From Undibacterium sp. 5I1 (GTDB lineage: Bacteria; Pseudomonadota; Gammaproteobacteria; Burkholderiales; Burkholderiaceae_D): a DNA stretch of 64,000 nucleotides. Position 1 is the first letter of the stretch. The number at the start of each line of letters is the position of its first letter. This document shows positions 28,461 to 38,600 of this stretch, one piece after another. The notes under the pieces were generated by a model. The model saw only the letters and a list, made by a program, of their open reading frames with translations, made no database searches and was not told the DNA's origin. A program made the position numbers and the translations under genes. Location: contig NZ_JAVIWI010000001.1 of assembly GCF_034314085.1 (NCBI RefSeq), forward strand, positions 1,054,001 to 1,118,000, in the 5' to 3' direction.

Positions 28461-29537
28461 ATGTCCTCAGTTAAATCCAAACCTACCGGTTCCGTCTCTG
28501 ACTTAATCAGCGCGCTCGACGCTGCATTAGGAGCGAACGATGCTAACGCATCTGTCACGCAGTTCATTGACACCGGCTACGCGCCACTCAACTACGCTAT
28601 CTCAGGTCGCTATGACGGCGGTCTGCCGTTCGGTCGTATGGTTGAAATGTTTGGCGAGTCATCCTCTGGCAAGACCGCACTGGCAACTGAATGGATGGTC
28701 GCGGCTCAGAAAATGGGCGGCGTGGCTGGCTTTATCGATTGGGAGCGCTCATTCGACGTGGGTCTGGCAGAAGGGTTCGGTCTGAACGTTAATCGCCCTT
28801 ACTGGCTCTACAACAAGGCTGAAACATGGGAAAGCGGTAATACGTGGGCGGCGAAGGCGTGTCGTGCGATTCGCGCCTCTAAAGCTATCCCGGATGACGC
28901 GCCAATTCTGTTCGTATTCGATTCAATCGCGTCCGCTATTCCAATGTCGATGCTGTATGACTCAAAAGGCGCCAAGCGTGAAATCGAGTCCTTCACCATG
29001 AATGACACGTCGGCGCTGTCTCGTGTGACGTCAACTACTTTGAAAGTCATGGCGCAATACTGCGAAGAATACAACGCCACGTTCTTATACCTGAACCAGA
29101 TTCGTCTGAAAATCGGCGTAGTGTTTGGCGATCCACGTACAACGCCAGGTGGTAAGGCGATGGAGTATTACGCAACGAACCGCCTGTCACTTGGTCGCGA
29201 AAAGATCATGCAAGCCTCTGCCGGCGGCAAAGAGTTTGTCGGTCAGAAGATCAATATTGAAGTGACGAAGTCCAAATTGACTAAGCCTTTCAAAAAGTGC
29301 GCGATTCGCATGGACTTTGATGAATTGGGCGTGGCGCGTTTTGACCCGACTTACTCTTTGGTTGAGTTGCTTCTGGAAAAGAAGAAGCTGGTATCTCCCG
29401 CCAATGGTTATGTCACATGGGATGGAAAGCGCCTGTCAAAACGTGCGATGGCTGAGCTGATCGATAAAGAAGGTCGGATTGGTGAATTGAACGCGATGTT
29501 AGAACCAGAAGCAGAAGATTCCACGCTGCCGGTCTAG
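28461..29537 (+). CDS. UvsX/RecA-type recombinase
   Basis: A 358-residue strand-exchange ATPase with Walker A GESSSGKT (65-72), Walker B-like ILFVFDSIAS and the loop segment GDPRTTPGGKAMEYY. The size and the short N-terminal domain resemble T4 UvsX more than host RecA. It would act with the gp32-like and gp46/47-like proteins in recombination-dependent replication or repair. Confidence 0.9.
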   Translation: MSSVKSKPTGSVSDLISALDAALGANDANASVTQFIDTGYAPLNYAISGRYDGGLPFGRMVEMFGESSSGKTALATEWMVAAQKMGGVAGFIDWERSFDVGLAEGFGLNVNRPYWLYNKAETWESGNTWAAKACRAIRASKAIPDDAPILFVFDSIASAIPMSMLYDSKGAKREIESFTMNDTSALSRVTSTTLKVMAQYCEEYNATFLYLNQIRLKIGVVFGDPRTTPGGKAMEYYATNRLSLGREKIMQASAGGKEFVGQKINIEVTKSKLTKPFKKCAIRMDFDELGVARFDPTYSLVELLLEKKKLVSPANGYVTWDGKRLSKRAMAELIDKEGRIGELNAMLEPEAEDSTLPV

Positions 29538-29549
29538 CCCAAGTGGAAG

Positions 29550-29595
29550 TTCTCTCTACAATGTGACTGACAGTGTTGTCACATTATGGAGAGAA
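29550..29595 (+). promoter_or_regulatory. 18-bp hairpin covering the next gene's ribosome binding site
   Basis: The arm at 29550-29567 pairs with 29578-29595 (16 of 18 positions) around a 10-base loop. The right arm contains GGAGAGA, the ribosome binding site of the gene at 29598. It could block translation, or serve as a weak 3' end for the recombinase transcript; no U-run follows. Confidence 0.65.
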
Positions 29596-29597
29596 CT

Positions 29598-29948
29598 ATG
29601 CAAGTACAAGTAATTGGATTTATTCCACCAATGAAAGGTCTTGAGGATTCATTTAACACCTTTCGTCTTGGTGGAGCATTAGCAAAACGCCTTGAGGTAG
29701 GACATGAAGTGCTATTGATGGACGAAAAGACAAAGATAGTCTTCGGCAGGGCAGAAGTAAAAGAAGTGGTAACGGGAACCTTGGGCGAGCTTTGTTTGGT
29801 TCATGCTCACAAAAATCATTTAGAGATTAGTAACGAAGAAAGTGGCGCTTCAGAGCGCTTGTTTAAATATTTACAGCGCGTGTATGGACCTCACATCGCC
29901 ACTGCGACGAAAAAGGCATGCGTTCTATATCTGAAAAGGCTTGAATAA
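29598..29948 (+). CDS. ASCH/PUA-like small protein
   Basis: A 116-residue protein whose pattern (an RLGG turn, a KRLEVGHEVLLMD strand-turn-strand, FGRAEVKEV) resembles the ASCH/PUA-like RNA-binding beta-barrel. I prefer the ATG at 29598 over the one at 29586, because GGAGAGA lies between them. The stop and next start share TAATG. Confidence 0.55.
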   Translation: MQVQVIGFIPPMKGLEDSFNTFRLGGALAKRLEVGHEVLLMDEKTKIVFGRAEVKEVVTGTLGELCLVHAHKNHLEISNEESGASERLFKYLQRVYGPHIATATKKACVLYLKRLE

Positions 29949-30265
29949 TGGGACTGAAACTAACAGACACGCTTGATTTTGGAAAACATAAAGGCAGCAA
30001 GATCGAAGACGTCTATAAAGCGGACGCTGGCTACCTTGTTTGGCTAAGACAGGAGCGACACAGTAAGAACGGCGAGACAAAGTTCTTCGCTTCTGAAATG
30101 CATATCTTATTGGATGACTGTATTAGAAATTCAAAGTCTCTTCGGAGTAAATACTCGGTATGGGAAGTGACCGTGCCGGGTATTGAGATTGAGCCGAGCG
30201 TCGAAGTGCAGGCGGCAAGATCCTTATCGGCACAAGCCTATCAAGAGCAATGGGGCGTCTACTAA
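29948..30265 (+). CDS. ExoX C-terminal-like/DUF3820-type protein
   Basis: A 105-residue protein whose N-terminal half carries the FGKHKGSKIEDV...YLVWL pattern found at the C-terminus of ExoX-like exonucleases and in small stand-alone phage proteins. No nuclease residues are present. It overlaps its neighbours on both sides by TAATG. Confidence 0.6.
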   Translation: MGLKLTDTLDFGKHKGSKIEDVYKADAGYLVWLRQERHSKNGETKFFASEMHILLDDCIRNSKSLRSKYSVWEVTVPGIEIEPSVEVQAARSLSAQAYQEQWGVY

Positions 30266-30636
30266 TGCCCTCCAAGCGTGAGAAGCATAGCGTCAATGGC
30301 AAATTGCTTGGCGTCTGGTATGAAAGCGCTGACGGCAAGAAAATGTATCTTGCGCATAGAACGCAAAAGCAGGTCTATCGCGAGCGAAACGCTTGGTGTA
30401 TGGATTTGTCTATTTTAGAGCGCGCTAAGCTGCGTGGCGTGACTGCGATCGGAGTAGTGCGCAAAGAAGGTGGCCAGCGTCTTGTTTGGCTTACTCATAT
30501 CAATGACTTTTACGATTCGCCGCATAGCTTCAGCATCTTTCACGGCTCAAGACAATTAGGTTTGCCAATGAAGCGATTTAGAATTGATCCTCTTCGTAGT
30601 GAAGTTGTGATCAATGTTGCCGTGAAAATTAGATAG
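30265..30636 (+). CDS. Unrecognised basic protein
   Basis: A 123-residue basic protein with several Trp/Tyr residues, translated from a TAATG junction with the gene before. No motif identified. Confidence 0.6.
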   Translation: MPSKREKHSVNGKLLGVWYESADGKKMYLAHRTQKQVYRERNAWCMDLSILERAKLRGVTAIGVVRKEGGQRLVWLTHINDFYDSPHSFSIFHGSRQLGLPMKRFRIDPLRSEVVINVAVKIR

Positions 30637-30662
30637 TCAGTCCTGACTTACTTAACTATAAT
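30635..30662 (+). promoter_or_regulatory. Operator-promoter motif, copy 7
   Basis: AGTCAG-TC-CTGACT (30635-30648) with TATAAT (30657-30662) eight bases further on, a wider spacing than in most copies. Confidence 0.65.
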
Positions 30663-30685
30663 ATTACTTTATAGAGAGGTAAAGA

Positions 30686-31093
30686 ATGATTCTAACAACA
30701 GCGGCGTTATGCCTCGCAATTAATATTTATCAGGAGGCTCGTGGAGAGCCAATTCTGGGCCAGTATGCCGTAGCGTCAGTCACGATGAACAGAGCGAAAG
30801 AGCCTGATAAAGTTTGTAAAACCGTATTAGCAAGAAAACAGTTTTCGTGGACGACCAAGCTTGTTAAGGGCGAACGACTCTTAAAAGCAGGCGAGCCAAA
30901 AGATAAAGATGCATGGAGAACGGCGCAAATCATCGCGAAAGTAACGCTCGAAGGTCGCATGATGGATATGACCAAAGGCGCTACTCATTACCATGCAGAT
31001 TACGTGCGACCGTATTGGTGCAGCTCGATGAAGGAAACGAACGTGCTAGGTCGTCATATTTTTTATAAAGTAAATCAGTCACAACTGACGTAG
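30686..31093 (+). CDS. SleB-type cell wall hydrolase
   Basis: A 135-residue protein of the SleB/Hydrolase_2 family with the conserved YQEARGEP, VMNR-like MNRAKEP, QFSW and GATHYHADYVRPYW segments. Such enzymes cut peptidoglycan and serve phages as endolysins. The N-terminus (ILTTAALCLAIN) is mildly hydrophobic and may be a short export signal or part of the fold. No holin is adjacent. Confidence 0.85.
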   Translation: MILTTAALCLAINIYQEARGEPILGQYAVASVTMNRAKEPDKVCKTVLARKQFSWTTKLVKGERLLKAGEPKDKDAWRTAQIIAKVTLEGRMMDMTKGATHYHADYVRPYWCSSMKETNVLGRHIFYKVNQSQLT

Positions 31094-31096
31094 ATA
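31077..31096 (+). promoter_or_regulatory. Operator-promoter motif, copy 8
   Basis: AGTCACAACTGACG (31077-31090) followed by TAGATA (31091-31096). It overlaps the end of the hydrolase gene, and the initiation point would leave almost no leader before 31105. Confidence 0.5.
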
Positions 31097-31104
31097 GGAG
31101 CAAT

Positions 31105-32157
31105 ATGAAACCTTATGGAGTTATATCTGATACACACAATCACAATTGGTCAGCTTTTGGCGTTGTGAATGCGGACGGCGTGAACAGCCGTCTTCGTTTT
31201 ACCTTAGACGAAACTAAGCGCTCAGCCGAAGAAGTGAAGAACGCCGGTGGCAACACTCTGTATCACGGCGGTGATTTGTTTCATGTTCGCGGCTCTATTG
31301 CGCCAAGCGTATTAAACCCGACGCTTGACTGCTACAGCGAGATTATCAAGTCAGGCGTCAATATTGTGATCAATGCCGGTAATCATGACTTGGAAAGCAA
31401 AACGGCAGCACGAGTGTCGTCTGCTATTACGGCGCTTGAAGGCATCGGCTGTGTTGTGATTAATTCGCCTTGTTATTACTTGGATGACGTAGTGGTTATT
31501 CCCTGGATTCAGGACTTGAACGAACTCAAGCGCTTGATCGAACATGTTGACCCTGCCGACCGTCCTCATTGCGACTTGCTATTACATGCGCCGATCGACG
31601 GTGTCATTCCTGGCTTGCCTGATCACGGTCTCAACGATGCGTATCTGTCGGGTCTCGGCTTTCGCCGTGTTCTCTCTGGTCACTACCATCATCACAAGCA
31701 AATGGCCGGCGAAGTCTATTCAATCGGCGCGCTCACACATCAAACATGGGGAGACGTTGACACGAAAGCTGGGTTTCTGATCGTCACTGAGAGCGAAGTG
31801 AAGTGGTTCGCCACACATGCACCGTCATTTGTCGAAATTGATGGCTCAACCGATCCAGACGAAATCCCATTGATCGTTGATGGCAACTTTGTGCGCGTTC
31901 GTATCGATAACGCTAAAGCGTCGGATGTGGAGAGCATGCGTCAATACATGATCGAGTGTGGCGCAAAGGGTGTCAACGTGCTGCAAATGACATCTGCCGC
32001 GATCACCGCACGAGCTGGCGGCACAACGCTGAAAGCTGGCGTAACGGTAGAGGCAAGCATCAATGATTTTGTGAATGCGCAAGCCTTCAAAAACAAAGCA
32101 GCGGTTGCGACTTTGTGCCAAGACATTTTGACATCTGTAAGGAGCGCAGAGGCATGA
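31105..32157 (+). CDS. SbcD/Mre11-like nuclease (T4 gp47-like)
   Basis: A 350-residue metallophosphoesterase with the metal-binding motifs ISDTHNH, HGGDLFH, NAGNHDLE and a late SGHYHHHK. It pairs with the SbcC-like protein two genes on to make the end-processing complex that produces ssDNA for UvsX. AGGAG precedes the ATG. Confidence 0.92.
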   Translation: MKPYGVISDTHNHNWSAFGVVNADGVNSRLRFTLDETKRSAEEVKNAGGNTLYHGGDLFHVRGSIAPSVLNPTLDCYSEIIKSGVNIVINAGNHDLESKTAARVSSAITALEGIGCVVINSPCYYLDDVVVIPWIQDLNELKRLIEHVDPADRPHCDLLLHAPIDGVIPGLPDHGLNDAYLSGLGFRRVLSGHYHHHKQMAGEVYSIGALTHQTWGDVDTKAGFLIVTESEVKWFATHAPSFVEIDGSTDPDEIPLIVDGNFVRVRIDNAKASDVESMRQYMIECGAKGVNVLQMTSAAITARAGGTTLKAGVTVEASINDFVNAQAFKNKAAVATLCQDILTSVRSAEA

Positions 32158-32354
32158 CAAAGGGCGAAGAATTTGACGCATGGGTGGACGAGTTCGAAGA
32201 GACGCTTTTGTGCGATTTTGGAATTGACGTCGATGACACCGGCTTATCGCATGAAGAGTTGCTTTGCATGGCGGACGAACCGGCGTATCAAGCAGTGGCT
32301 CGCTTTGCAGAGAAGCGCAACTTAACCAACAAAAATGAAGGACGCTTTCTATGA
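32154..32354 (+). CDS. Small acidic protein between gp47- and gp46-like genes
   Basis: A 66-residue acidic protein from the ATG at 32154, overlapping both neighbours by ATGA. Unrecognised. Its fixed place inside the nuclease operon suggests a partner or modulator. Confidence 0.65.
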   Translation: MTKGEEFDAWVDEFEETLLCDFGIDVDDTGLSHEELLCMADEPAYQAVARFAEKRNLTNKNEGRFL

Positions 32355-34303
32355 ACATTACAAAATTAAATATTTGCAACTTCCTGACAATCGGCGAAGC
32401 GAGCTTTGATCTGGATGGTCGTGGCTTGATGCTGATTCAAGGTGAGAACGAAGATGACACGAGCGCGAAGTCAAACGGCGCTGGTAAGTCTTCCATTGTT
32501 GACGCGCTGTGTTGGGCGCTCTATGGCACGACCGCTCGTGAAGTCACCGGCGATGACGTAGTCAATGAGACTGCCAAAAAGAATTGCAGCGTCAGCGTGG
32601 TTCTGGAAGACGGCGATGACGCCTACACCATCAAACGTTACCGCAAAGATAAGACGATGAAAAATCAACTTATCGTCCATCGCATCCCTAACTATGGTGT
32701 CGCTGTTGATCTGTCTAAAGGCACAGACAAAGAAACACAGGAAGTCGTGAATAAGATTATGGGTTGCAGCCTTGATGTATTTGTTGGCTCAATCTATGCC
32801 GGTCAAGAAAAGATGCCAGATCTTCCCAACATGACCGACAAGCAATTGAAGCTCTTGATCGAGGAAGCAGCCGGCGTTGAAGAGTTGGCGACAGCATACG
32901 CAGAAGCGCGGACTCGTTCCACACAAGTCAACTTAGAGCTGTTAGGCGCAGAGACAGAAGCGAACGTACTCACTGCTCAATTGGCGACCTCAGAAGCGGG
33001 TCTGCTCAAGGCGCAGACGGACTTTGATCAGTTCGAAGCGAACCGCAAGGATCGTGCGCGTGAAGAGTTAAAAGCGGTATCGCCGATACAAGACAAAATT
33101 AACGAAGAAAAAGCGAAGGTCGCCTCAATTGATGCGCCAGCTTTATCAAAGCGTAAGACAGAGCTGGAGTCGATTCTGGCAAAGCGTAACGTTGAAGAGC
33201 AAGGCTTGCGTGAACTCGCTATCGCTGAGCGCAGTATCAGCGACAAGGTAACGCGATTTAGATCCACAACCGAGATTGAGAAGGGCGCCCTCAAACGCCA
33301 AGAAGACTCTATCGCGTCGATCAATTCACAGGTAGGGACGCCATGCGGTTCATGTGGCAAGGTCTATTGTGAACACGATCTGGAAGAAGCAGTCAATGCG
33401 CGTAACGCCGCACTTACATTGCAAAAGAAATCGTTGCTACAAGCCGCCACAGGGCTGCGTGACGCTTTGACTGAGCATGAAGCGGCAAAAGCGAAGGTCG
33501 CGACATTTCAAGCTTCGATGTCTGACGTAACGGCGGTGTCCGAAGAAATGCGCAAAATCGACACGCAATTACGCCTTTCGACAATGTTTGATGAGGCGCA
33601 AGCAAAGATGCTGGCTGCAATTGATGAGGTGAAGAACAGAGCGAAGGCGAAAATGTCTGAGCCGAACCCCTGGAAGAATCTGATCGAGACACAAGTGGAA
33701 CAGATTGAAGCGCTCAAGGTAAAAATTCACAATGTCCAAACTAGCATCGCGACTTTAGAAGACAAAGCCGAAGTGTATATGGACGCAGTCAAGGTATTTG
33801 GACCTGCTGGCGTTCGCGCTCACATTCTCGATACAGTCACGCCTTTCTTGAACGACAAGACCGGCGAATATCTCGATGCATTGTCAGACGGCAATATTCA
33901 CGCCGTCTGGTCAACCTTGTCGCGCACAAGCAAAGGCGACATGAAGGAGAAGTTCAACATCGAAGTCACCAATGACAAGGGCGGCAAGACGTTCAAGTCA
34001 ATCTCTGGCGGTGAGAAGCGCAAGGTGCGTATCGCAACCGCAATGGCATTACAAGACATGGTTGCATCACGCGCAGCGAAGCCGATCAACTTATTTATGG
34101 CGGACGAGATTGATCACGCATTGGATGAGCCGGGCTTGGAGCGTTTGATGACTGTTCTGGATAAGAAAGCCAAAGAGCGCGGCACGGTTCTGGTGGTCAG
34201 CCATAACAGCTTGTCGGACTGGATCGACTCGGTCATTACGATCAAGAAGACTGGCGGCATTTCAACCGTATCAGGAGCAAACGAACGTGGCGTCATTCTC
34301 TAG
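32351..34303 (+). CDS. SbcC/Rad50-like ATPase (T4 gp46-like)
   Basis: A 650-residue SMC-type ATPase with Walker A SNGAGKSS (41-48), two coiled-coil arms around a CGSC zinc hook near residue 332, the ABC signature SGGEKRKVRIA and Walker B FMADEIDHALDE. It is the ATPase partner of the gp47-like nuclease. Confidence 0.93.
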   Translation: MNITKLNICNFLTIGEASFDLDGRGLMLIQGENEDDTSAKSNGAGKSSIVDALCWALYGTTAREVTGDDVVNETAKKNCSVSVVLEDGDDAYTIKRYRKDKTMKNQLIVHRIPNYGVAVDLSKGTDKETQEVVNKIMGCSLDVFVGSIYAGQEKMPDLPNMTDKQLKLLIEEAAGVEELATAYAEARTRSTQVNLELLGAETEANVLTAQLATSEAGLLKAQTDFDQFEANRKDRAREELKAVSPIQDKINEEKAKVASIDAPALSKRKTELESILAKRNVEEQGLRELAIAERSISDKVTRFRSTTEIEKGALKRQEDSIASINSQVGTPCGSCGKVYCEHDLEEAVNARNAALTLQKKSLLQAATGLRDALTEHEAAKAKVATFQASMSDVTAVSEEMRKIDTQLRLSTMFDEAQAKMLAAIDEVKNRAKAKMSEPNPWKNLIETQVEQIEALKVKIHNVQTSIATLEDKAEVYMDAVKVFGPAGVRAHILDTVTPFLNDKTGEYLDALSDGNIHAVWSTLSRTSKGDMKEKFNIEVTNDKGGKTFKSISGGEKRKVRIATAMALQDMVASRAAKPINLFMADEIDHALDEPGLERLMTVLDKKAKERGTVLVVSHNSLSDWIDSVITIKKTGGISTVSGANERGVIL

Positions 34304-34880
34304 CGCGCTAGAGGCGTTATTGAATACGCCAGGCATGTCAACAGATTCGTCTAAATACAAAGCTCTTCTTGGCGGCAGCAGGGTGGCGTCAATGTTGGCG
34401 CCAGAGAAGCTTCGTGGCGTAACAGCAGACTTGGCAATTGTTGATGATCTTTTAAACTACAAAGGAAAGAATGTGGATTTAGAGCAAATTTCAAATGAGC
34501 TTTCGGAAAATCTGAATTTCACCAAGACGCCAAACGTGTCTTTGAGAGCGCCAACTAATCTGACGGTAGTGTGTCCGAAAGGCTTCTCTAAACAGTCACA
34601 TATTGGGGGTGAGGAGTTCACCATCACCGATGCGCGGGTAGGCAAAAAAGGCAAGATCATTCTGTCTCTGCGTCCAAAAGATGCGACTAATTATTCTCAT
34701 GCCGAAGTTCTCTTGGATGACGCTAAGCAGCAATTGAATGGCGTCATGGAGACATTAGAGACGGCTCTGCCTGGATTCGATGACTTTATCAAAGGCGTCA
34801 AAGTTCTTGAAGTTCAGAAGAAAGAAGTCGCCGAAGTCGCCGTCAAGATGAAAGATTACCAAGACTTCGGATCATGGTAG
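34287..34880 (+). CDS. Unrecognised protein downstream of gp46-like gene
   Basis: A 197-residue protein starting at a GTG inside the end of the gp46-like gene, with AGGAG 11 bases upstream. No motif recognised. The central part alternates Lys/Gly-rich beta-like segments. Confidence 0.6.
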   Translation: MASFSSALEALLNTPGMSTDSSKYKALLGGSRVASMLAPEKLRGVTADLAIVDDLLNYKGKNVDLEQISNELSENLNFTKTPNVSLRAPTNLTVVCPKGFSKQSHIGGEEFTITDARVGKKGKIILSLRPKDATNYSHAEVLLDDAKQQLNGVMETLETALPGFDDFIKGVKVLEVQKKEVAEVAVKMKDYQDFGSW

Positions 34881-34950
34881 AGCAAGGCATTTAACCGATT
34901 CACTCACCACAACTCAACCAGACTTTTGTGTCTGGTAACAGGAGAAACAC

Positions 34951-35562
34951 ATGAATACAAAATTGAACATCGTTGGCTTTGACCCAAGTTTAAGCAATTG
35001 GGGCGTCGCTCTTGGAACATTGGACATCGAAACTATGAAGGTCGAGATTACCGACTTAAGCGTGATCCAGACCGATCCTGAAAAAGACAAGAAGATGCGT
35101 AAGGTCGTGCGTAAGAACAGCGAAGACTTAGAGCGCTCCAAGATTTTGCACAATGGTGTCGTTGAGGCGATGAAAGATACGTTTATCGCCTTTGTGGAGG
35201 TGCCGGTCGGTAGTCAGTCAAGTCGTGCGATGGCGAGTTACGGTGTCTGCATCGGCGTATTGGCTACGATTGCGTCCGCCATGCCGGTGATTCAGGTCAC
35301 ACCGACCGAAGTCAAGATGGCTGGCTGCGGCATCAAGACTGCGACAAAGGAAGAAATGATCGAGGCGATGATGAATAAGTATCCAACTGCACCTTGGCCC
35401 ACCAAGGTCGTCAAAGGTATCGTCACGCCAATCTTCAGCAAATGTGAACACATGGCAGACGCAGTTGCGGCAATCGAAGCGGGTATCGCAACGGATGAGT
35501 TCCAAGCAACAATCGCTATGTTTAAATCGATGCCAATGTTTAAGCGCGCATTCGCCGCTTAG
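34951..35562 (+). CDS. RuvC-like Holliday junction resolvase
   Basis: A 203-residue RNase H-fold protein. Asp11 in VGFDPSLSNWG, Glu83 in FVEVPVGSQS and His167/Asp170 in HMADAVAA match the acidic active site of RuvC-family resolvases. It would resolve recombination or branched replication products, a role held by gp49 in T4. Confidence 0.82.
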   Translation: MNTKLNIVGFDPSLSNWGVALGTLDIETMKVEITDLSVIQTDPEKDKKMRKVVRKNSEDLERSKILHNGVVEAMKDTFIAFVEVPVGSQSSRAMASYGVCIGVLATIASAMPVIQVTPTEVKMAGCGIKTATKEEMIEAMMNKYPTAPWPTKVVKGIVTPIFSKCEHMADAVAAIEAGIATDEFQATIAMFKSMPMFKRAFAA

Positions 35563-35567
35563 ATTGT

Positions 35568-35587
35568 AAGCGATGACTGTCTATAAT
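35568..35587 (+). promoter_or_regulatory. Operator-promoter motif, degenerate copy 9
   Basis: AAGCGATGACTGTC then TATAAT (35582-35587). The left arm is degenerate but the spacing to the -10 is kept. Confidence 0.55.
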
Positions 35588-35633
35588 TGATTGAACCGAA
35601 AATAAGCAATTCTATTTTTTTATCCTTATAGTC

Positions 35634-35657
35634 AGTCACAACTGACGTATATATAAT
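35634..35657 (+). promoter_or_regulatory. Operator-promoter motif, copy 10 (nrdA)
   Basis: AGTCACAACTGACG (35634-35647) followed by overlapping TATATA and TATAAT (35648-35657). It lies 29 bases before the nrdA start. Confidence 0.7.
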
Positions 35658-35685
35658 TATTCTCCACCTTTTACAAAGGAAATAA

Positions 35686-38600
35686 ATGAACGTCACAAAA
35701 CGCGATGGATCGACAGAACCGCTCAGCATTGAAAAAATTCACAAGGTAGCGCAGTGGGCAACAACCGGACTGGACGTCTCTCAATCAGAGCTAGAAGTCG
35801 AAGCGAACCTATTATTTTTTGATGGCATCAAAACAGCGACCATCCATGATGCACTCATATCTGCCGCAGCCGGTCTGAACTCAGTTGAGGCTCAGGACTA
35901 TACATTTGTCGCGGCTCGACTCTTGCTGCAAAAATTGTATAAAGAAACGTCTGGCTCAATCGAGTATCCACATCTGGCATCCTACATTCATTTTGGCGTA
36001 TTCATCAATCGCCTCAGTCCCAAGATGACGCAAGTATTTGACCTTGAAGTGTTAGACAATGTAATCGATCCTAGCCGTGACATGCTGTTCACGTACATCG
36101 GCTTGCAGACGATTGCCGATCGCTATTTGATACGAGACGACGAGGACGAAATCATTGAGCTGCCACAGCACTTCTTCATGCGTGTGGCAATGGGCTTGGC
36201 GCAGAACGAATCGAACCCGACATCGGCAGCGGTGGAGTTTTATAACGTTCTGTCATCGCATGAGTTTATTAATTCCACGCCGACATTATTCAACTCTGGC
36301 ACTTTGCACGAACAATTGGCGTCATGCTTTCTGAATACGGTGGCGGATTCTATTTCCAATGACGAGGGCAAGCATCGTTACGCTTCGATTTTTGGCACGA
36401 TTGAAGAGTGCGCTAACTTATCCAAGTATGCAGGCGGCATTGGTACGGACTGGCATCGCGTTCGTGGCACTGGCGACCGCATCAAGGGAACAGACGGCAA
36501 ATCCTCCGGCATCGTTCCTTACTTGAAGGTCTATAACGATACAGCGGTAGCGGTCAATCAATGTTTTGCGCCAGATACATTAATTCGGGTTCCGGAAGGT
36601 GTAAAGCGAATTGCGGACATAAAAATTGGCGATTTAGTTCTGGGTCAACGTGGCGCATATCGTGAAGTACGCGAAGTTATGTCTTACAGCCAGAAAGATG
36701 CGATGGTTTCAATAAAGCCGAAATACGCACTAGAGCCATTAATCGTCACATCTGGACACCCTATTTACGCGATTCAAGGTATTGAAGAAAATCAATCACT
36801 TGAAAGAACGCTTTCCCAGATCACGGCAGGTAAATATGCGGCAGAGTGGGTAGAGGCTGGCGAGTTGAAGAAGGGCGACTATGTTGCTCAGGTTATTCCT
36901 GACGAAATAGTGCCGGTTGAGGGCTTTACCGAAGATGATGCACGTCTTTATGGAATCATGTTAGGCGACGGTCATTGCGCTAAAAAGTCGATGATTGACT
37001 TTAAAGGTGATGACGTGACGGCGAAAGAGTGGGGTGTTACAGGTTCTTCGTCAGAGGAAAAGACTTTGGTTTTTGTTGCTGAATATTTGACAGCGCGTGG
37101 CTTAAAGTATGGCTATTCGACCGTAGGAAGTGGCGCGACGCAAATTAAGTGGTCATTCGGTGGAAAACAGCAAGAGCGCGATTCGTTCGGAAAGTTTGTC
37201 AGCGGTGTAAATTGTCTGCCATTTGATTACGAAGACCTTTATGACGGGGATGGAAATAAGCGTATCAGCCAAAGACTTTCTCATCTGCCACTTAATCAGG
37301 CATTAGCGATTGTTCAAGGTTTAATCGACTCAGATGGATGTATCTCTCGCGGTAAAGAAATCTCCTTTACAAATACTTCTATCAAGCTGATTGAAGGCTT
37401 GAGATACCAGCTTTTGCGGTTGGGCATTCCTACTGCCGGCAATAAGAAGGTGCGTAGTAACGAGCATCTTGGATACGATTCTATTACAACTTCGTGGGAC
37501 GTGCGCATTCCGGCGTTTGCTGAATTGGCTCAAATTTTTGGCATTCCGTCAGTGACGAAATTTAACTGGTTCAGAATTGATAATATGATCTTTGGGCGAG
37601 TTTCTTCAGTTACCGAAATTGAACCTATTTCAATTGTGCATGATCTGAAAGTGGATGGTGACGCCACTTACTCGACAACTTCCGCCCTAGTTCACAACGG
37701 CGGTAAGCGTAATGGCGCTTTTGCCGCATACATTGAGCCAATGCACCCAGATTTGTATGACTTCATCGACTTGAAGAAAGAGTCCGGTGATGATCGTCGC
37801 CGCACTCATGACATCTTTCCAGCATTGTGGATTCCCGACCTGTTCATGCAGCGCGTGAAAGATCGTGGCGTCTGGAGCTTCTTTAGCCCTAACGTCTATC
37901 CAGAGCTGCATGAAACCTATGGCGACTTATTTGAGGCGCGTTTTGAGCAGTTAGAGCGCGAAGGTAAGTTTGTTCGCCAGGTTCCTGCGCTCGACGTCTG
38001 GAAGAAAGTCATTAACGGCTTGTTCGAGACGGGCCACCCTTGGCTGACGTTCAAAGATACCTGCAACCGCCGTAATCCACAACAGCATGCAGGCATGATT
38101 CATAACTCCAATCTGTGTACAGAAATCACTCTGAACACGTCGGACGACGAGACTGCCGTGTGTAACATTGGCTCGATCAATATGTCGAAGATCAAGTCTG
38201 ATGAACATTTACGGAAAGTCGTGAGAACGGCAATGCGTATGTTGGACAACGTGATCGACATTACATTCTATCCATCTGAGCGCGCAGCGAATGCCAACAA
38301 GCGTCATCGCCCTGCAGGTCTTGGCGTGATGGGCTACACCGAGTATCTGGTTAAGCGCGGCATTGATTGGGAAAGCCAAGAGCATTTAGAAGCGGCTGAC
38401 GAATTTATGGAAAAGTTCTCTTACTACGCCATTGAAGCGTCAAGCGACTTGGCGGCAGAGCGCGGTCTGTATGAGTCGTTTAGCGGTAGCTTGTGGAGTC
38501 AAGGCATTCTACCGATCGATACAGCCAATGCTAAAGCAGCCAGCTTGACCACTCGCAAGCATGCAATGGACTGGAACGCTTTGCGTGAAAAAGTTCAACT

